From Clostridia bacterium (GTDB lineage: Bacteria > Bacillota > Clostridia > UBA1212): a DNA stretch of 42,374 nucleotides. The stretch lies in the NCBI GenBank assembly GCA_017625675.1, contig JAGAKK010000001.1, forward strand, positions 1-42,374, given 5' to 3'. Positions within the stretch are counted from its first letter, which is position 1. Every line of letters starts with the position of its first letter. The notes below the pieces were generated by a model. The model did no database searches and was not told the DNA's origin. It worked only from the letters and a program-made list of their open reading frames with translations. Both the position numbers and the translations under genes were made by a program. Shown piece after piece: positions 25,952-33,946 of this stretch.

Positions 25952-25980
25952 ATGAGTCAGGGGGCAGGTCCCTGACTCAT
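25952..25980. repeat. Inverted-repeat element (family copy 3, GAGTCAGG type)
   Basis: ATGAGTCAGG and CCTGACTCAT flank a core containing GGGCAGGT. A 22-nt part recurs inverted at 37995-38016. A further CTGACTCAT follows at 25988. Confidence 0.75.
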
Positions 25981-26003
25981 TTGAAGGCTGACTCATTTTT
26001 GGC

Positions 26004-26032
26004 TTGAAAAGAATTGGCAATGGGAGTACAAT
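26004..26032 (+). promoter_or_regulatory. Promoter of the CobW-type GTPase pair
   Basis: TTGAAA (26004-26009), 17-bp spacer, TACAAT (26027-26032). No clear zinc-repressor palindrome was seen around it. Confidence 0.5.
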
Positions 26033-26082
26033 ATTATTGCACGGTTTGGTGCGTAATTTTCGTGAAAGGAACAGTTTTTGAG

Positions 26083-27159
26083 ATGACAGAGATTGATGTT
26101 TTTTCGGGCTTTCTTGGCGCAGGAAAGACCACACTTATAAAGAAATTGATTAAAGAGGCCTATGCAGGGGAGAAAATCGTTCTTATTGAGAATGAATTCG
26201 GCGAGATTGGTATTGACGGCGGATTTATGAAGGAGGCCGGTATTGAGGTTACTGAGATGAATTCCGGTTGTATTTGTTGCAGCCTTGTGGGCGACTTTGG
26301 CGCAGCTCTTGAGAAGGTGCTTGACGAGATTGCTCCCGACAGAATTCTGATTGAGCCTTCCGGTGTGGGCAAACTCAGCGACGTTCTGGGCGCTGTTGAG
26401 AAGGTTGACAGTGAGAGGGCGAAGATCGGCGGCATCGTTACTGTGGTGGACGCAAGCAAGTTTAAGATCTACTCAAAGAATTTTGGTGAGTTTTTCTATA
26501 ATCAGATTGAAAATGCGGCGACCATTATCCTCAGCCGTACCGATAACGTTTCCGAGAAGAAGCTTAACGACTGCATTGAGAAAATCCGTGAAAAGAATCC
26601 TGATGCGATTCTGGTTACTACCCCTTGGGAGCAGCTGAGCGGAGCGCAGATTCTTGAGGCTGTAAAAAAGAATAATACCTTGAAGGCTGCCATTGAGGAG
26701 CTGGAGCACCATCACGAGCACCATCACGAGCACGATGAGCATTGCACCTGCGGTTGCCACGACCACGACCATGACCGTGACCACGATCATGAGCACCACC
26801 ACGAGCATCATCACGAACACGATGAGCATTGCACCTGCGGTTGTCACGACCATGACCACGACCATGAACATCACCACCATCACGCAGACGAGGTGTTTAC
26901 AAGCTGGGGCATTGAGACCGCCAAGGCATTCTCTAAGGAAGAACTTACGGAGAAGCTGGAGGGCCTTATGGACGAAAGCAAGTACGGCTTTGTTCTGAGA
27001 GCAAAAGGCATTGTGGCAGGCGTTGACGGCAATTGGATTCATTTTGACTACGTGCCCGGTGAGGCTGACGTGAGAAACGGAGCGGCGGAGATTACAGGCA
27101 GACTTTGCGTTGTCGGTTCTAAGCTGAATAAAGAGCGCATTGCCGAGCTTTTTGAGTGA
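26083..27159 (+). CDS. COG0523 (CobW/P47K) G3E GTPase with His/Cys-rich metal-binding insert
   Basis: 358 residues. P-loop GFLGAGKTT (9-17), the COG0523 metal motif CICC (Cys63, Cys65, Cys66), ENEFGEIGID and IEPSGVG switch regions, and a C-terminal CobW domain. Between the domains, residues about 208-268 are a His/Asp/Cys-rich stretch (repeats of HHHEHDEHCTCGCHDHDHD) built from an 87-bp tandem duplication. Members of this family deliver or store Zn, Co or Ni; the insert suggests high-capacity metal binding. The start is ATG 26083; the open frame to 26014 begins inside the promoter. It is followed after 48 bases by a second G3E GTPase. Confidence 0.92.
   Translation: MTEIDVFSGFLGAGKTTLIKKLIKEAYAGEKIVLIENEFGEIGIDGGFMKEAGIEVTEMNSGCICCSLVGDFGAALEKVLDEIAPDRILIEPSGVGKLSDVLGAVEKVDSERAKIGGIVTVVDASKFKIYSKNFGEFFYNQIENAATIILSRTDNVSEKKLNDCIEKIREKNPDAILVTTPWEQLSGAQILEAVKKNNTLKAAIEELEHHHEHHHEHDEHCTCGCHDHDHDRDHDHEHHHEHHHEHDEHCTCGCHDHDHDHEHHHHHADEVFTSWGIETAKAFSKEELTEKLEGLMDESKYGFVLRAKGIVAGVDGNWIHFDYVPGEADVRNGAAEITGRLCVVGSKLNKERIAELFE
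26704..26877 (+). repeat. 87-bp in-frame tandem duplication (His-rich)
   Basis: Two units begin at 26704 and 26791 with the same order of codons. Each carries the block coding HDEHCTCGCHDHD, and the 26-bp stretches at 26731 and 26818 are identical. It doubles the metal-binding insert of the GTPase. Confidence 0.8.
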
Positions 27160-27207
27160 TTTGAGGAATTTTAGTTATAAGGAAAAATTGACGGAGGATA
27201 ACGGACT

Positions 27208-28158
27208 ATGGAAATACCGGTATTTTTGTTTACAGGTTTTCTGGACAGCGGAAAGACCACTTTTATACAGTCGACGTTAGAGGACAAGCGCTTCAATAAC
27301 GGCACGTCCACCCTGGTGCTTCTCTGCGAGGACGGCGAGGAAGAGTATGACGAAGAGAAGTTTGCGTCGAAAAATTGTATTCATATAGAGGAAATTGAGT
27401 CACTGGAGGATCTTTCTGAGGAAAAGCTTGCGGCTCTTCAGAAAAAACACAAGGCGAAAAGGGTTGTTGTGGAGTGCAACGGAATGTGGCAGCTGGATTC
27501 ATTTCTTGAGGCAATGCCTGAGGGCTGGCTGATTTATCAGGAGATGAGCTTTGCAGACGCCACCACCTACCTTACCTACAATGCCAATATGCGAAACCTT
27601 GTGGGTGACAAGCTGAAAAATTGCGATATGATAGTTTTCAATCGCTTTACAGAGGCTCTCAATGAGAAAAAAGAGGACTTCCACAAGATTGTGCGGAGCG
27701 TATCAAGACGCGCCAATATCGTATTTGACTATGGCGACCACGCAGAGCCTGATGATATTGTGGACCCGTTGCCCTTTGATATTGAGGCAGACGTTATTGA
27801 AATCGGCGATAATGACTACGGTATCTGGTACGCAGACCTTACGGAGGACCGCGACAAGTATGCAGGGAAAACCGTTAAGTTCACGGGAATCGTTGCCACC
27901 AACGGCAAAATGCCTCCCAATTCATTCATTATCGGAAGGCATATAATGACCTGCTGCGCGGACGACGTTATGTTCGGCGGCCTTGCCTGCAAGTGGACAG
28001 GGGTCAATGCTCTTACACACCTTGCATGGATAAAGGCAACTGCGAAGATAACGATAGAGAAGCACAAGCTTTACGGCAATGAAGCAGGCCCGGTGCTCAA
28101 TATCCTTAAAGTTGAAAAAGGAGAAAAACCGGATCCTGAGGTTGTAACTTTTATATGA
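27208..28158 (+). CDS. CobW-type GTPase fused to a YcgQ/DUF1980-like C-terminal domain
   Basis: 316 residues. The N-terminal half is a G3E GTPase with GFLDSGKTT (10-18), but the CxCC motif is missing; VVVECNGMWQLD takes the place of the usual ExSG. The C-terminal half (about 195-316) matches the end of the YcgQ (TIGR03943/DUF1980) family: KYAGKTVKFTGIV, FIIGRHIMTCCADD and GGLACKW. In many Bacillota YcgQ is a separate membrane-linked partner of the YcgR permease, often beside COG0523 genes. Here the domain is soluble and fused, and no permease gene is in view. A role in metal trafficking together with the upstream GTPase is inferred. Ribosome binding site GGAGG. Confidence 0.85.
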   Translation: MEIPVFLFTGFLDSGKTTFIQSTLEDKRFNNGTSTLVLLCEDGEEEYDEEKFASKNCIHIEEIESLEDLSEEKLAALQKKHKAKRVVVECNGMWQLDSFLEAMPEGWLIYQEMSFADATTYLTYNANMRNLVGDKLKNCDMIVFNRFTEALNEKKEDFHKIVRSVSRRANIVFDYGDHAEPDDIVDPLPFDIEADVIEIGDNDYGIWYADLTEDRDKYAGKTVKFTGIVATNGKMPPNSFIIGRHIMTCCADDVMFGGLACKWTGVNALTHLAWIKATAKITIEKHKLYGNEAGPVLNILKVEKGEKPDPEVVTFI

Positions 28159-28180
28159 TCATTTATAAAATATATACAGA

Positions 28181-28208
28181 AAAGCCCCTGCCGACCGGCA
28201 GGGGCTTT
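28181..28208. terminator. Bidirectional terminator
   Basis: AAAGCCCCTGCC and GGCAGGGGCTTT form a 12-bp stem with a 4-base loop between convergent genes. Confidence 0.8.
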
Positions 28209-28231
28209 CGCCATACTGTCAAAGAATATTG

Positions 28232-29659
28232 TTATTCTGCATTTTTCTTAATGTACTCATCCATAAGGGAAGCCATAAGCTCTGTGTTCACGTCTGTGAG
28301 CTTGAATTCCTCTGTTTTAAGAATTTCGTTCATAGCATCATTGTAGAGCTTTGCAAGGGAGGTGTACTCAACGTTTGACTTAACGATGTCAGGGCTTGCA
28401 GTGGTGTCGCTTGCCACGATGCCTTTTGTTTCGTCAAAGCTTGTGTAGCCTACCTTCTGAACCAGATAATAGCCTGTGTCGTCGCTGAAAAGCTTTATTT
28501 CATCGGAAACAGGGGTGGTGTTCTTCGTTGCCCAGGTTATTGCATCAACGGGCACGGTGAGTTCAGAGTCAGCGTACTTATTGATGTCGAAAAGGCCTAA
28601 ATCGTTGGTGGCTGTTTCGGAATCTGAAAAGCCTTTTACAAGCTTTGAAAAATCAAGACCGTCATCAGCAAGCTGCTTATACTTTTCTGCCTCTGCCTTT
28701 TTCTTCGCCTTTTCATCCTCGGAGAAAGGCTTTCCGTCCTTGTCAAGAGTAGACACGTACAGGTATCTTACGGTAGAAATGTCATAATCGTTGATTGCCT
28801 CGTCTGTCAGTGCTTCCTCGTAAAATCCGCGGAACTTCTCCCAATATTCTCCGAGAGCTTCCTCGTATTTCTCTGCGTCAGCCTCGTACTGCTCCATTTC
28901 CTTTTCATAAGCATCCATTGCCGCCTGATATTTTTCCTTTTCGGTGTCAGAGGCGTCCTTGTCAAGGTCTTCCGGCTTTGTGGGCTCCTTGGGCGCAGTC
29001 AGGTTGAATTCGTACCCATTTTCCTTTGCCCAGAGTTCCTCGTGCTTTTGGGCGTACATCTGGGTTTCTGTATAGCGCTTTCCGTCGTTTACGTTCATTC
29101 CGTATGAGTAGAAGAAAAATTCGTCACGGGAGCAGGAGTAGTAGGAAGCGCCGTAATCTGCTTCGTTGTCCACCATCTCCATCATATCGTCAATTTCTTT
29201 CTGAGTAATTGCGTTGTCAGGGTTCTTTTCTCCCTCCTGCTTGCACAAAATGCTTGCGGCATAAAAGCCTGCTGCAATTTCCAGCGTCCTGTCAATGACT
29301 TTTTGTTTATAAGTCTTTCCGTCCTCCGCTGTAGAGTTTAAAAATTCCAACATTTTCTGGTAATTTTCTTCCTCGGTCAGGGAGTCGTCGTAAACGTTTC
29401 CCAGATTGGAATAGTATATTTCTCTGATTCCGGAGTAGAGGAAATAATAAAACTCGCTGGAATATATCTCCTGTCCTGCAATTTTTGCAACAAAATCCGT
29501 GGTCAGGGGTTTGTCATCAGCAGAAGAATCCTTTCCCGCAGAAGGGGTAGGTGTAGCATTTGCAGTTCCGTTGCCTTTTTTCTTTTCACAACCTGAGAAA
29601 AGGGCGAGGCAGAGCGTCAATGCCATAGCTGATGCAATAAATCTCTTAAATAATGTCAT
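28232..29659 (-). CDS. PrsA/SurA-like foldase lipoprotein (PPIC-type)
   Basis: 475 residues. Lipobox LFSGC (Cys24) follows the signal peptide, then a Thr/Pro/Ser linker, a helical SurA-N-like region (VAKIAGQEIYSSEFYYFLYS) and a parvulin-like region (about 300-430: YLYVSTLDKDGKPFSEDEK, LDFSKLVKGFSD, NDLGLF, YYLVQKVGY). It probably helps fold exported proteins outside the membrane. The middle (about 215-270) has an unusually acidic, Lys/Glu-rich coiled-coil segment. The parvulin part looks degenerate, so isomerase activity is uncertain. It is 12 bases after rqcP in the mazG operon. Confidence 0.85.
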   Translation of the reverse strand: MTLFKRFIASAMALTLCLALFSGCEKKKGNGTANATPTPSAGKDSSADDKPLTTDFVAKIAGQEIYSSEFYYFLYSGIREIYYSNLGNVYDDSLTEEENYQKMLEFLNSTAEDGKTYKQKVIDRTLEIAAGFYAASILCKQEGEKNPDNAITQKEIDDMMEMVDNEADYGASYYSCSRDEFFFYSYGMNVNDGKRYTETQMYAQKHEELWAKENGYEFNLTAPKEPTKPEDLDKDASDTEKEKYQAAMDAYEKEMEQYEADAEKYEEALGEYWEKFRGFYEEALTDEAINDYDISTVRYLYVSTLDKDGKPFSEDEKAKKKAEAEKYKQLADDGLDFSKLVKGFSDSETATNDLGLFDINKYADSELTVPVDAITWATKNTTPVSDEIKLFSDDTGYYLVQKVGYTSFDETKGIVASDTTASPDIVKSNVEYTSLAKLYNDAMNEILKTEEFKLTDVNTELMASLMDEYIKKNAE

Positions 29660-29671
29660 TTTGCGTCCTCC

Positions 29672-29914
29672 TTATTGAATAATTCTGTACATCTCCGCGG
29701 CATCAGCCTTCTTGGTGGAGTCGTTAATGGCAAGGACTTCGATTTTCACGTTGCCGCTTGCAAAATTTATCTCTACAGTATCGCCGATTTTGACTTCCGT
29801 TCCCGCCTTGGCAACCTTGCCGTTAATGGAAACGCGTCCTGCGTCGCAGGCTTCATTGGCCACTACGCGTCTTTTCAGAATACGTGAGACCTTTAAAAAT
29901 TTATCAACTCTCAT
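29672..29914 (-). CDS. rqcP: S4-domain RNA-binding protein RqcP (YabO)
   Basis: 80 residues, all S4 domain: MRVDKFLKVSRILKRR, ANEACDAGRVSINGKVAKAG. It matches the RqcP/YabO family, which binds the 50S subunit and supports Ala-tail synthesis by RqcH in ribosome quality control. Its place directly after mazG mirrors yabN-yabO of Bacillus subtilis, which supports the call. Ribosome binding site GGAGG. Confidence 0.9.
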   Translation of the reverse strand: MRVDKFLKVSRILKRRVVANEACDAGRVSINGKVAKAGTEVKIGDTVEINFASGNVKIEVLAINDSTKKADAAEMYRIIQ

Positions 29915-29935
29915 AATGTCCTCCGTTAATATTCA

Positions 29936-30619
29936 TCAATTTTCAGAAATGACCTTGTCCGTGAAACGCTTCAGTGCAAGCTCCGGGTCAACGCCGTTCT
30001 TCTCGGCAATTCTGCATACCTCATATAAAACTGCGCCGACAGTTTCTTCGTTATTAAGAGAAATCATCGCCCCTAACGCTCCTACACCGTCTGCGAATTT
30101 CTTTTCGCAGCTGTAAACTCCGTCGCCCTTCCGTATTTTCTTTGCCGCCTTGCCGGCTCTCATCAGGGCAGGGAAGCAACTTGGAATATCGTTAAGGTCT
30201 TCTCGCAACGTTTTGAAGCCTTTTTCTTTCAATTTCGCCTCGTCCCAGTTGTTAAGCGCCTCAGCGGAATTTTCTGCGTGGGCATCTCCGAAAATATGGG
30301 TGTGTCTGGAGAGCATTTTTCTGGCGCAACGGTCGGTAACGTCATTAAAGCTAAGCTCGCCCTCTTCTTCACCGATAATGCTGTGGAAAATAACCTGAAG
30401 TAAAACGTCTCCCAGCTCCTCGGTAAGTTTCTCCGTACTCTCCTTTTCAATGGCGTCAACGGCCTCGTAGGCCTCTTCCAGCATAGGCTTCACAAGGGAA
30501 TAATGAGTCTGTTCTCTGTCCCAGGGACAACCCTCCGGCGATCTTAATTTTTTAATAATATCATAAAGCTCCTCAAAGGAATATTTCTCTCCGGGCGCTT
30601 TTTTCGGCACGTCTATCAT
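29936..30619 (-). CDS. mazG: Nucleoside triphosphate pyrophosphohydrolase MazG
   Basis: 227 residues with two MazG-like units. The first has the standard active site: SPEGCPWDREQTHYSL followed by EEAYEAVDAIE and EELGDVLLQV, i.e. the ExxE and ExxD metal ligands. It hydrolyses NTPs or dNTPs, including damaged nucleotides, to monophosphates. Start ATG 30619 follows GGAGAAG; the open frame continues upstream through a repeat element and is not counted. First gene of mazG-rqcP-foldase. Confidence 0.92.
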   Translation of the reverse strand: MIDVPKKAPGEKYSFEELYDIIKKLRSPEGCPWDREQTHYSLVKPMLEEAYEAVDAIEKESTEKLTEELGDVLLQVIFHSIIGEEEGELSFNDVTDRCARKMLSRHTHIFGDAHAENSAEALNNWDEAKLKEKGFKTLREDLNDIPSCFPALMRAGKAAKKIRKGDGVYSCEKKFADGVGALGAMISLNNEETVGAVLYEVCRIAEKNGVDPELALKRFTDKVISEN

Positions 30620-30648
30620 AAAGCTTCTCCTTTGTTGTGAGACAGAAT

Positions 30649-30709
30649 GTGACAGGGGGCAGGTCACTGTCACGTTTTTTGTTTTGTGACAGAGACTGCC
30701 CCCTGTCAC
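30649..30709. repeat. Paired inverted-repeat elements (family copy 4)
   Basis: Two hairpins, 30649-30673 and 30686-30709, each bounded by GTGACAG and CTGTCAC. The first is the exact reverse complement of 2231-2255. They lie between the mazG promoter and its start codon, so they should be in the mRNA leader. Confidence 0.8.
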
Positions 30710-30732
30710 ATCCTGTCACGTTTGTATGAGAT

Positions 30733-30761
30733 ATTTTAACATTGTTTTGCCGTTTGTGCAA
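30733..30761 (-). promoter_or_regulatory. Promoter of mazG-rqcP-foldase operon
   Basis: Minus strand: TTGCAC (30761-30756), 17-bp spacer, TAAAAT (30738-30733). Confidence 0.6.
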
Positions 30762-30807
30762 CAAAAAGCATTATCGCAAAGAAGCCTTAAATTATCCTTA
30801 AGACGTA

Positions 30808-30841
30808 TTGACAATAATATATACTTCGTGTTACGATGTAT
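30808..30841 (+). promoter_or_regulatory. Promoter and possible PadR operator
   Basis: TTGACA (30808-30813), 18-bp spacer, TACGAT (30832-30837). An interrupted palindrome ATACttCG-TGTTA-CGatGTAT (30821-30841) covers the spacer and -10, well placed for self-repression by the PadR protein encoded just after. Confidence 0.5.
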
Positions 30842-30861
30842 CACGCAACAGGAGGTATGGT

Positions 30862-31182
30862 ATGGATAATCAACTGAAAAGAGGTTTGCTGGACGTATGC
30901 GTATTGGCGGCCGTGAAAAATGAAGAGTCCTACGGTTATCGTATTATAAAAGATATGAAGCCTTATCTTGATATGTCCGAGTCAACCCTTTATACGATTT
31001 TAAAGAGGCTGGAAACGGCGGAGATGATTACCGTAAGATCTGCAGAACACGGAGGGCGCCTCAGGAAATATTACAGCATTACGCAGAAAGGCATTGACAG
31101 AATCGAGGAATTTAAGGGGGAGTGGAAAGAGCTCCTTTCCGTATACAAGTTTGTTACAAAGGGGGAATGTTACGGTGAATAA
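30862..31182 (+). CDS. PadR-family transcriptional regulator
   Basis: 106 residues of the short PadR class: LLDVCVLAAVKNEESYGYRI, then SESTLYTILKRLETAEMI (recognition helix) and the winged part GGRLRKYYSITQKG. PadR proteins usually repress nearby membrane-stress or transport genes and release DNA on ligand binding. The start is ATG 30862 after AGGAGG; an in-frame upstream ATG overlaps the promoter. It overlaps the next gene by 8 bases, the standard padR-DUF1700-DUF4097 order. Confidence 0.92.
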   Translation: MDNQLKRGLLDVCVLAAVKNEESYGYRIIKDMKPYLDMSESTLYTILKRLETAEMITVRSAEHGGRLRKYYSITQKGIDRIEEFKGEWKELLSVYKFVTKGECYGE

Positions 31183-31777
31183 GCATGAGTTTCTTGCGGA
31201 ATTGAGGAAAGGTCTTTCGGGCCTTCCGAAAGAAGATATAGAGGAAAGAATTGCGTTTTACGGTGAGATGATAGAGGACCGTGTAGAGGAAGGCTGCTCT
31301 GAAGAGGAGGCCGTTTCCGAGATAGGAAGTGTGGAGGAGATCGTTTCTCAGATAGTGGCAGAGACCCCTATTTCGAAAATCGTAAAAGAGAGGGTTTCGC
31401 CTAAGCGGAGCCTGAAGGCCTGGGAGATTATTCTTATTATATTGGGAGCTCCTATATGGTTGTCCTTGCTGATCGCCGCGTTTTCTGTGTTGCTCTCTGT
31501 GTGGGTGGCGGTGTTTTCAGTAATTGTTTCACTGTGGGCTGTGGCTGTTTCATTGGTGGCAATGCTTCTGGGTGGTATTGCCGCAGGCGTTGTCATTATC
31601 GTCAAGGGCGGTGTGTGGCAAGGTATTGCGCTGCTTGGGGCAGGGCTTGCGTGCGCGGGCATTGGCATTTTGCTTTTTATAGGTTGTCTGTACGCCGTAA
31701 AAGGTATAGTATTCCTGACAAAGGAGCTTGTTGTTGGAATTAAAAAGGCGTTTATCCGGAAGGAGGAGGAACGATGA
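31175..31777 (+). CDS. DUF1700 family membrane protein
   Basis: 200 residues. The N-terminal part is a charged helical domain typical of DUF1700 (HEFLAELRKGLSGLPKED, then EERIAFYGEMIEDRVEEG). Four or so hydrophobic helices follow (about 78-175), Gly/Val-rich, with a basic C-terminus. The start is GTG 31175, ten bases after AAAGGGGG, overlapping padR. The function is not established; in this gene order it is thought to help sense envelope state with the regulator. Confidence 0.88.
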   Translation: MNKHEFLAELRKGLSGLPKEDIEERIAFYGEMIEDRVEEGCSEEEAVSEIGSVEEIVSQIVAETPISKIVKERVSPKRSLKAWEIILIILGAPIWLSLLIAAFSVLLSVWVAVFSVIVSLWAVAVSLVAMLLGGIAAGVVIIVKGGVWQGIALLGAGLACAGIGILLFIGCLYAVKGIVFLTKELVVGIKKAFIRKEEER

Positions 31778-32565
31778 GTAAAGGGACGAAAATATGGCTG
31801 GCGGTAGGCGCAGGCCTTGTATTAGCGGGCGTAATAGTTTTTGCGGTGGCAATAGTGGCCCTTGGATTTGACTTTGCAAAGTTGGGAACGGGAAAATATG
31901 AGACCAACACCTATTGTCCTGAGGGTGTTTTTGAGAGAATAGTTATTGAAACCGAGGTTTCGGATATTGATTTTGCGCTTTCAGATGACGGAAAGTGCAA
32001 GGTGGTATCAAGAGAGGAAGAAAAACTGAAGCATTCTGTAGAAATAAAGGACGGAGCACTTGTGATCAGGAACTCGGATGAGAGAAAGTGGTTTGATTTT
32101 ATACGCATTTTTTCTGAAAGACAGTCCTTGACGGTGTACTTGCCGGAGAGCGGATATAAGTCCCTTTTTATAGAAACAAATACAGGGGATATTAAGCTGG
32201 GCGGAGGTTTTTCCTTTGAGAGGATAGAAATTTCAGGAGATACCGGCGACGTTGAGCTTACGGAAATTACCTGCAAGAGCCTTGACATAGAAACCGACAC
32301 CGGAGATATATTCCTTAAAAGTGTTATGGCAGAGGGCAATTTAAGTCTTGACACTGACACGGGAGACGTTGAATTCTACAGATGTGACGCAGGGTCGATA
32401 AAGGCCGATACAGATACCGGCGACATTTCGGGAACGCTTCTTACTGAAAAGGTTTTCATAGCGTCTTCGTCTACCGGAAACGTGAGAGTTCCCTCGTCAA
32501 CCAAAGGCGGCAGATGCGAGCTTTCCAGCGACACGGGGGATATTAAGATAAGTATTGAGGGATAG
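31774..32565 (+). CDS. DUF4097 beta-helix-like membrane-anchored protein
   Basis: 263 residues. One N-terminal TM helix (about 7-32) leads into an outer domain with seven near-regular repeats of the type DTGDI/V (NTGDIKL, DTGDVEL, DTGDIFL, DTGDVEF, DTGDISG, STGNVRV, DTGDIKI), about 20 residues apart, the mark of DUF4097 (putative adhesin) proteins. The repeats should stack as a beta solenoid. ATGA overlap with DUF1700 indicates translational coupling. Ligand and role are unknown. Confidence 0.9.
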   Translation: MSKGTKIWLAVGAGLVLAGVIVFAVAIVALGFDFAKLGTGKYETNTYCPEGVFERIVIETEVSDIDFALSDDGKCKVVSREEEKLKHSVEIKDGALVIRNSDERKWFDFIRIFSERQSLTVYLPESGYKSLFIETNTGDIKLGGGFSFERIEISGDTGDVELTEITCKSLDIETDTGDIFLKSVMAEGNLSLDTDTGDVEFYRCDAGSIKADTDTGDISGTLLTEKVFIASSSTGNVRVPSSTKGGRCELSSDTGDIKISIEG

Positions 32566-32567
32566 CA

Positions 32568-33035
32568 ATGGATGATTTTATTACAGTGTGCAAATATATG
32601 GATATTGCTCTGAAGGAGGCCCGGAAGGCCGCAGAGGACAGTGCCAAAGACGTGCCGGTAGGGTGCATTATCGTCAATAAAAAAGGCGAAATTATCGGCA
32701 GGGGCAGAAACACCCGTTGTCTTCACGGTTCTGTGCTGGGACATGCGGAGATAAACGCTCTTGAGGAAGCGAAGAACAACACGGGAAGCTATTTATTGGA
32801 GGGTGCGGTAATGTTTGTCACGTTAGAGCCTTGTCCCATGTGTGCAGGTGCGATTGCCGCGTCAAGAGTGTCAGAGGTTTATTACGGCGCGGACAACGTC
32901 GAAAACGGTGCTTGCGGAACAATACATAATATTCTGTATCCTCACACCAGGGTTTACGGCGGAATAAAGGCTGAGGAGAGTAAGAATCTCTTGAGAAGTT
33001 TTTTTGCCTCAATACGCAAGGGCGGCAATTATTGA
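32568..33035 (+). CDS. tadA: tRNA-specific adenosine deaminase TadA
   Basis: 155 residues. Zinc site HAEI (His59, catalytic Glu61) and PCPMC (Cys89, Cys92), followed by AGAIAASRVSEVYYGA, identify the A34 deaminase that makes inosine in tRNA-Arg(ACG). Only 2 bases separate it from DUF4097, with GAGGGAT as ribosome binding site, so an essential gene appears to ride on the PadR-controlled transcript unless an internal promoter exists. Guanine deaminases are similar, but the PCPMCAGA form and length fit TadA. Confidence 0.92.
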   Translation: MDDFITVCKYMDIALKEARKAAEDSAKDVPVGCIIVNKKGEIIGRGRNTRCLHGSVLGHAEINALEEAKNNTGSYLLEGAVMFVTLEPCPMCAGAIAASRVSEVYYGADNVENGACGTIHNILYPHTRVYGGIKAEESKNLLRSFFASIRKGGNY

Positions 33036-33087
33036 TAAGGTTTTTCATACAAATGACAATAATTGTAATAAATATTTATAAAAACCA

Positions 33088-33116
33088 TTGACATAATAAA
33101 TAAAACAATGTAATAT
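33088..33116 (+). promoter_or_regulatory. Promoter of the acyltransferase/glycosyltransferase operon
   Basis: TTGACA (33088-33093), 17-bp spacer, TAATAT (33111-33116). No terminator was seen between tadA and this promoter. Confidence 0.6.
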
Positions 33117-33163
33117 GGTATTGAAAAACCGATTGCATATAATTTGCGGTTTTCGGGGGAGTT

Positions 33164-33946
33164 ATGAAAGAAAAAAAGATAGTTTATTATCGTGACGAGC
33201 TTAACGACGAGTTTTCCTCTGCGGTAATAAATGCCAGAAAGATTGACGGCGATTACGTTTACGACCACACTTCTCTGTTTAAAAAGTTTACCCACTTTTT
33301 CTGGTACAGAATAGTGGCGGTGCCAATTGCTTTTTGTTATTTAAAAATTCACTTTCAACATAAGATCGTGAACAGAAAGGTTCTGAAGGCGGCCAGGGAC
33401 ACGGGGTATTTTATTTACGGAAATCATACTCAGCCCGTGGGGGATGCAGTGATTCCCACCTTTGTATGTTGGCCCAGAGATGCCTACGTAATAGTGCACC
33501 CTGCCAACGTGTCGATGCCCTTTTTGGGAAAGATAAATCCATCAATGGGGGCAATTCCTCTGCCGGATACAAAAGAGGCAAGCAGGAACTTCGTGAACGT
33601 TATTGAAAAGAGGATAAGACAGAAAAAAGCGGTGTTCATATATCCCGAGGCACACATCTGGCCCTATTACACAGGGATAAGGCCTTTTACGGAGAAGTCC
33701 TTTCATTACCCGGTGAAACAAAAGGTGCCAGCTTTCTGCTTTACAAATACTTATCAGAAAAAACTTTTTTCAAAGAGACCACGCATTGTGACATACGTTG
33801 ACGGGCCCTTTTATCCTGATGAAACATTGCCTCTGGCGCAGCAGAAAAAGAAGCTTCGGGATGATATATTTGAAAAAATGACGGAGAGAAGCAAACTTTC
33901 CGACGTAACCTGGATAGAGTACAGAAAGGAAGGTACAGACAGTTGA
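33164..33946 (+). CDS. PlsC-like acyltransferase
   Basis: 260 residues. A hydrophobic segment (about 44-62) precedes the acyltransferase core: GNHTQPVGDAVIP (His88, Asp94), FLGKINPSMGAIPLPD, and FIYPEAHIWPYYTGIRPF. This is the LPLAT/PlsC fold used in phosphatidic-acid synthesis, but here His and Asp are five residues apart instead of four, and 'YPEA' replaces EGTR. It may move acyl groups to a glycolipid rather than to lysophosphatidate. GGGGGAG lies just before the ATG. It overlaps the next gene by 4 bases. Confidence 0.8.
   Translation: MKEKKIVYYRDELNDEFSSAVINARKIDGDYVYDHTSLFKKFTHFFWYRIVAVPIAFCYLKIHFQHKIVNRKVLKAARDTGYFIYGNHTQPVGDAVIPTFVCWPRDAYVIVHPANVSMPFLGKINPSMGAIPLPDTKEASRNFVNVIEKRIRQKKAVFIYPEAHIWPYYTGIRPFTEKSFHYPVKQKVPAFCFTNTYQKKLFSKRPRIVTYVDGPFYPDETLPLAQQKKKLRDDIFEKMTERSKLSDVTWIEYRKEGTDS

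Noticed and set aside
26473..27042. 189-codon open frame on minus strand, Met/Val-rich
   Set aside because: It is the complement of the His-codon repeats (CAC/CAT read as GTG/ATG), not a real membrane protein.
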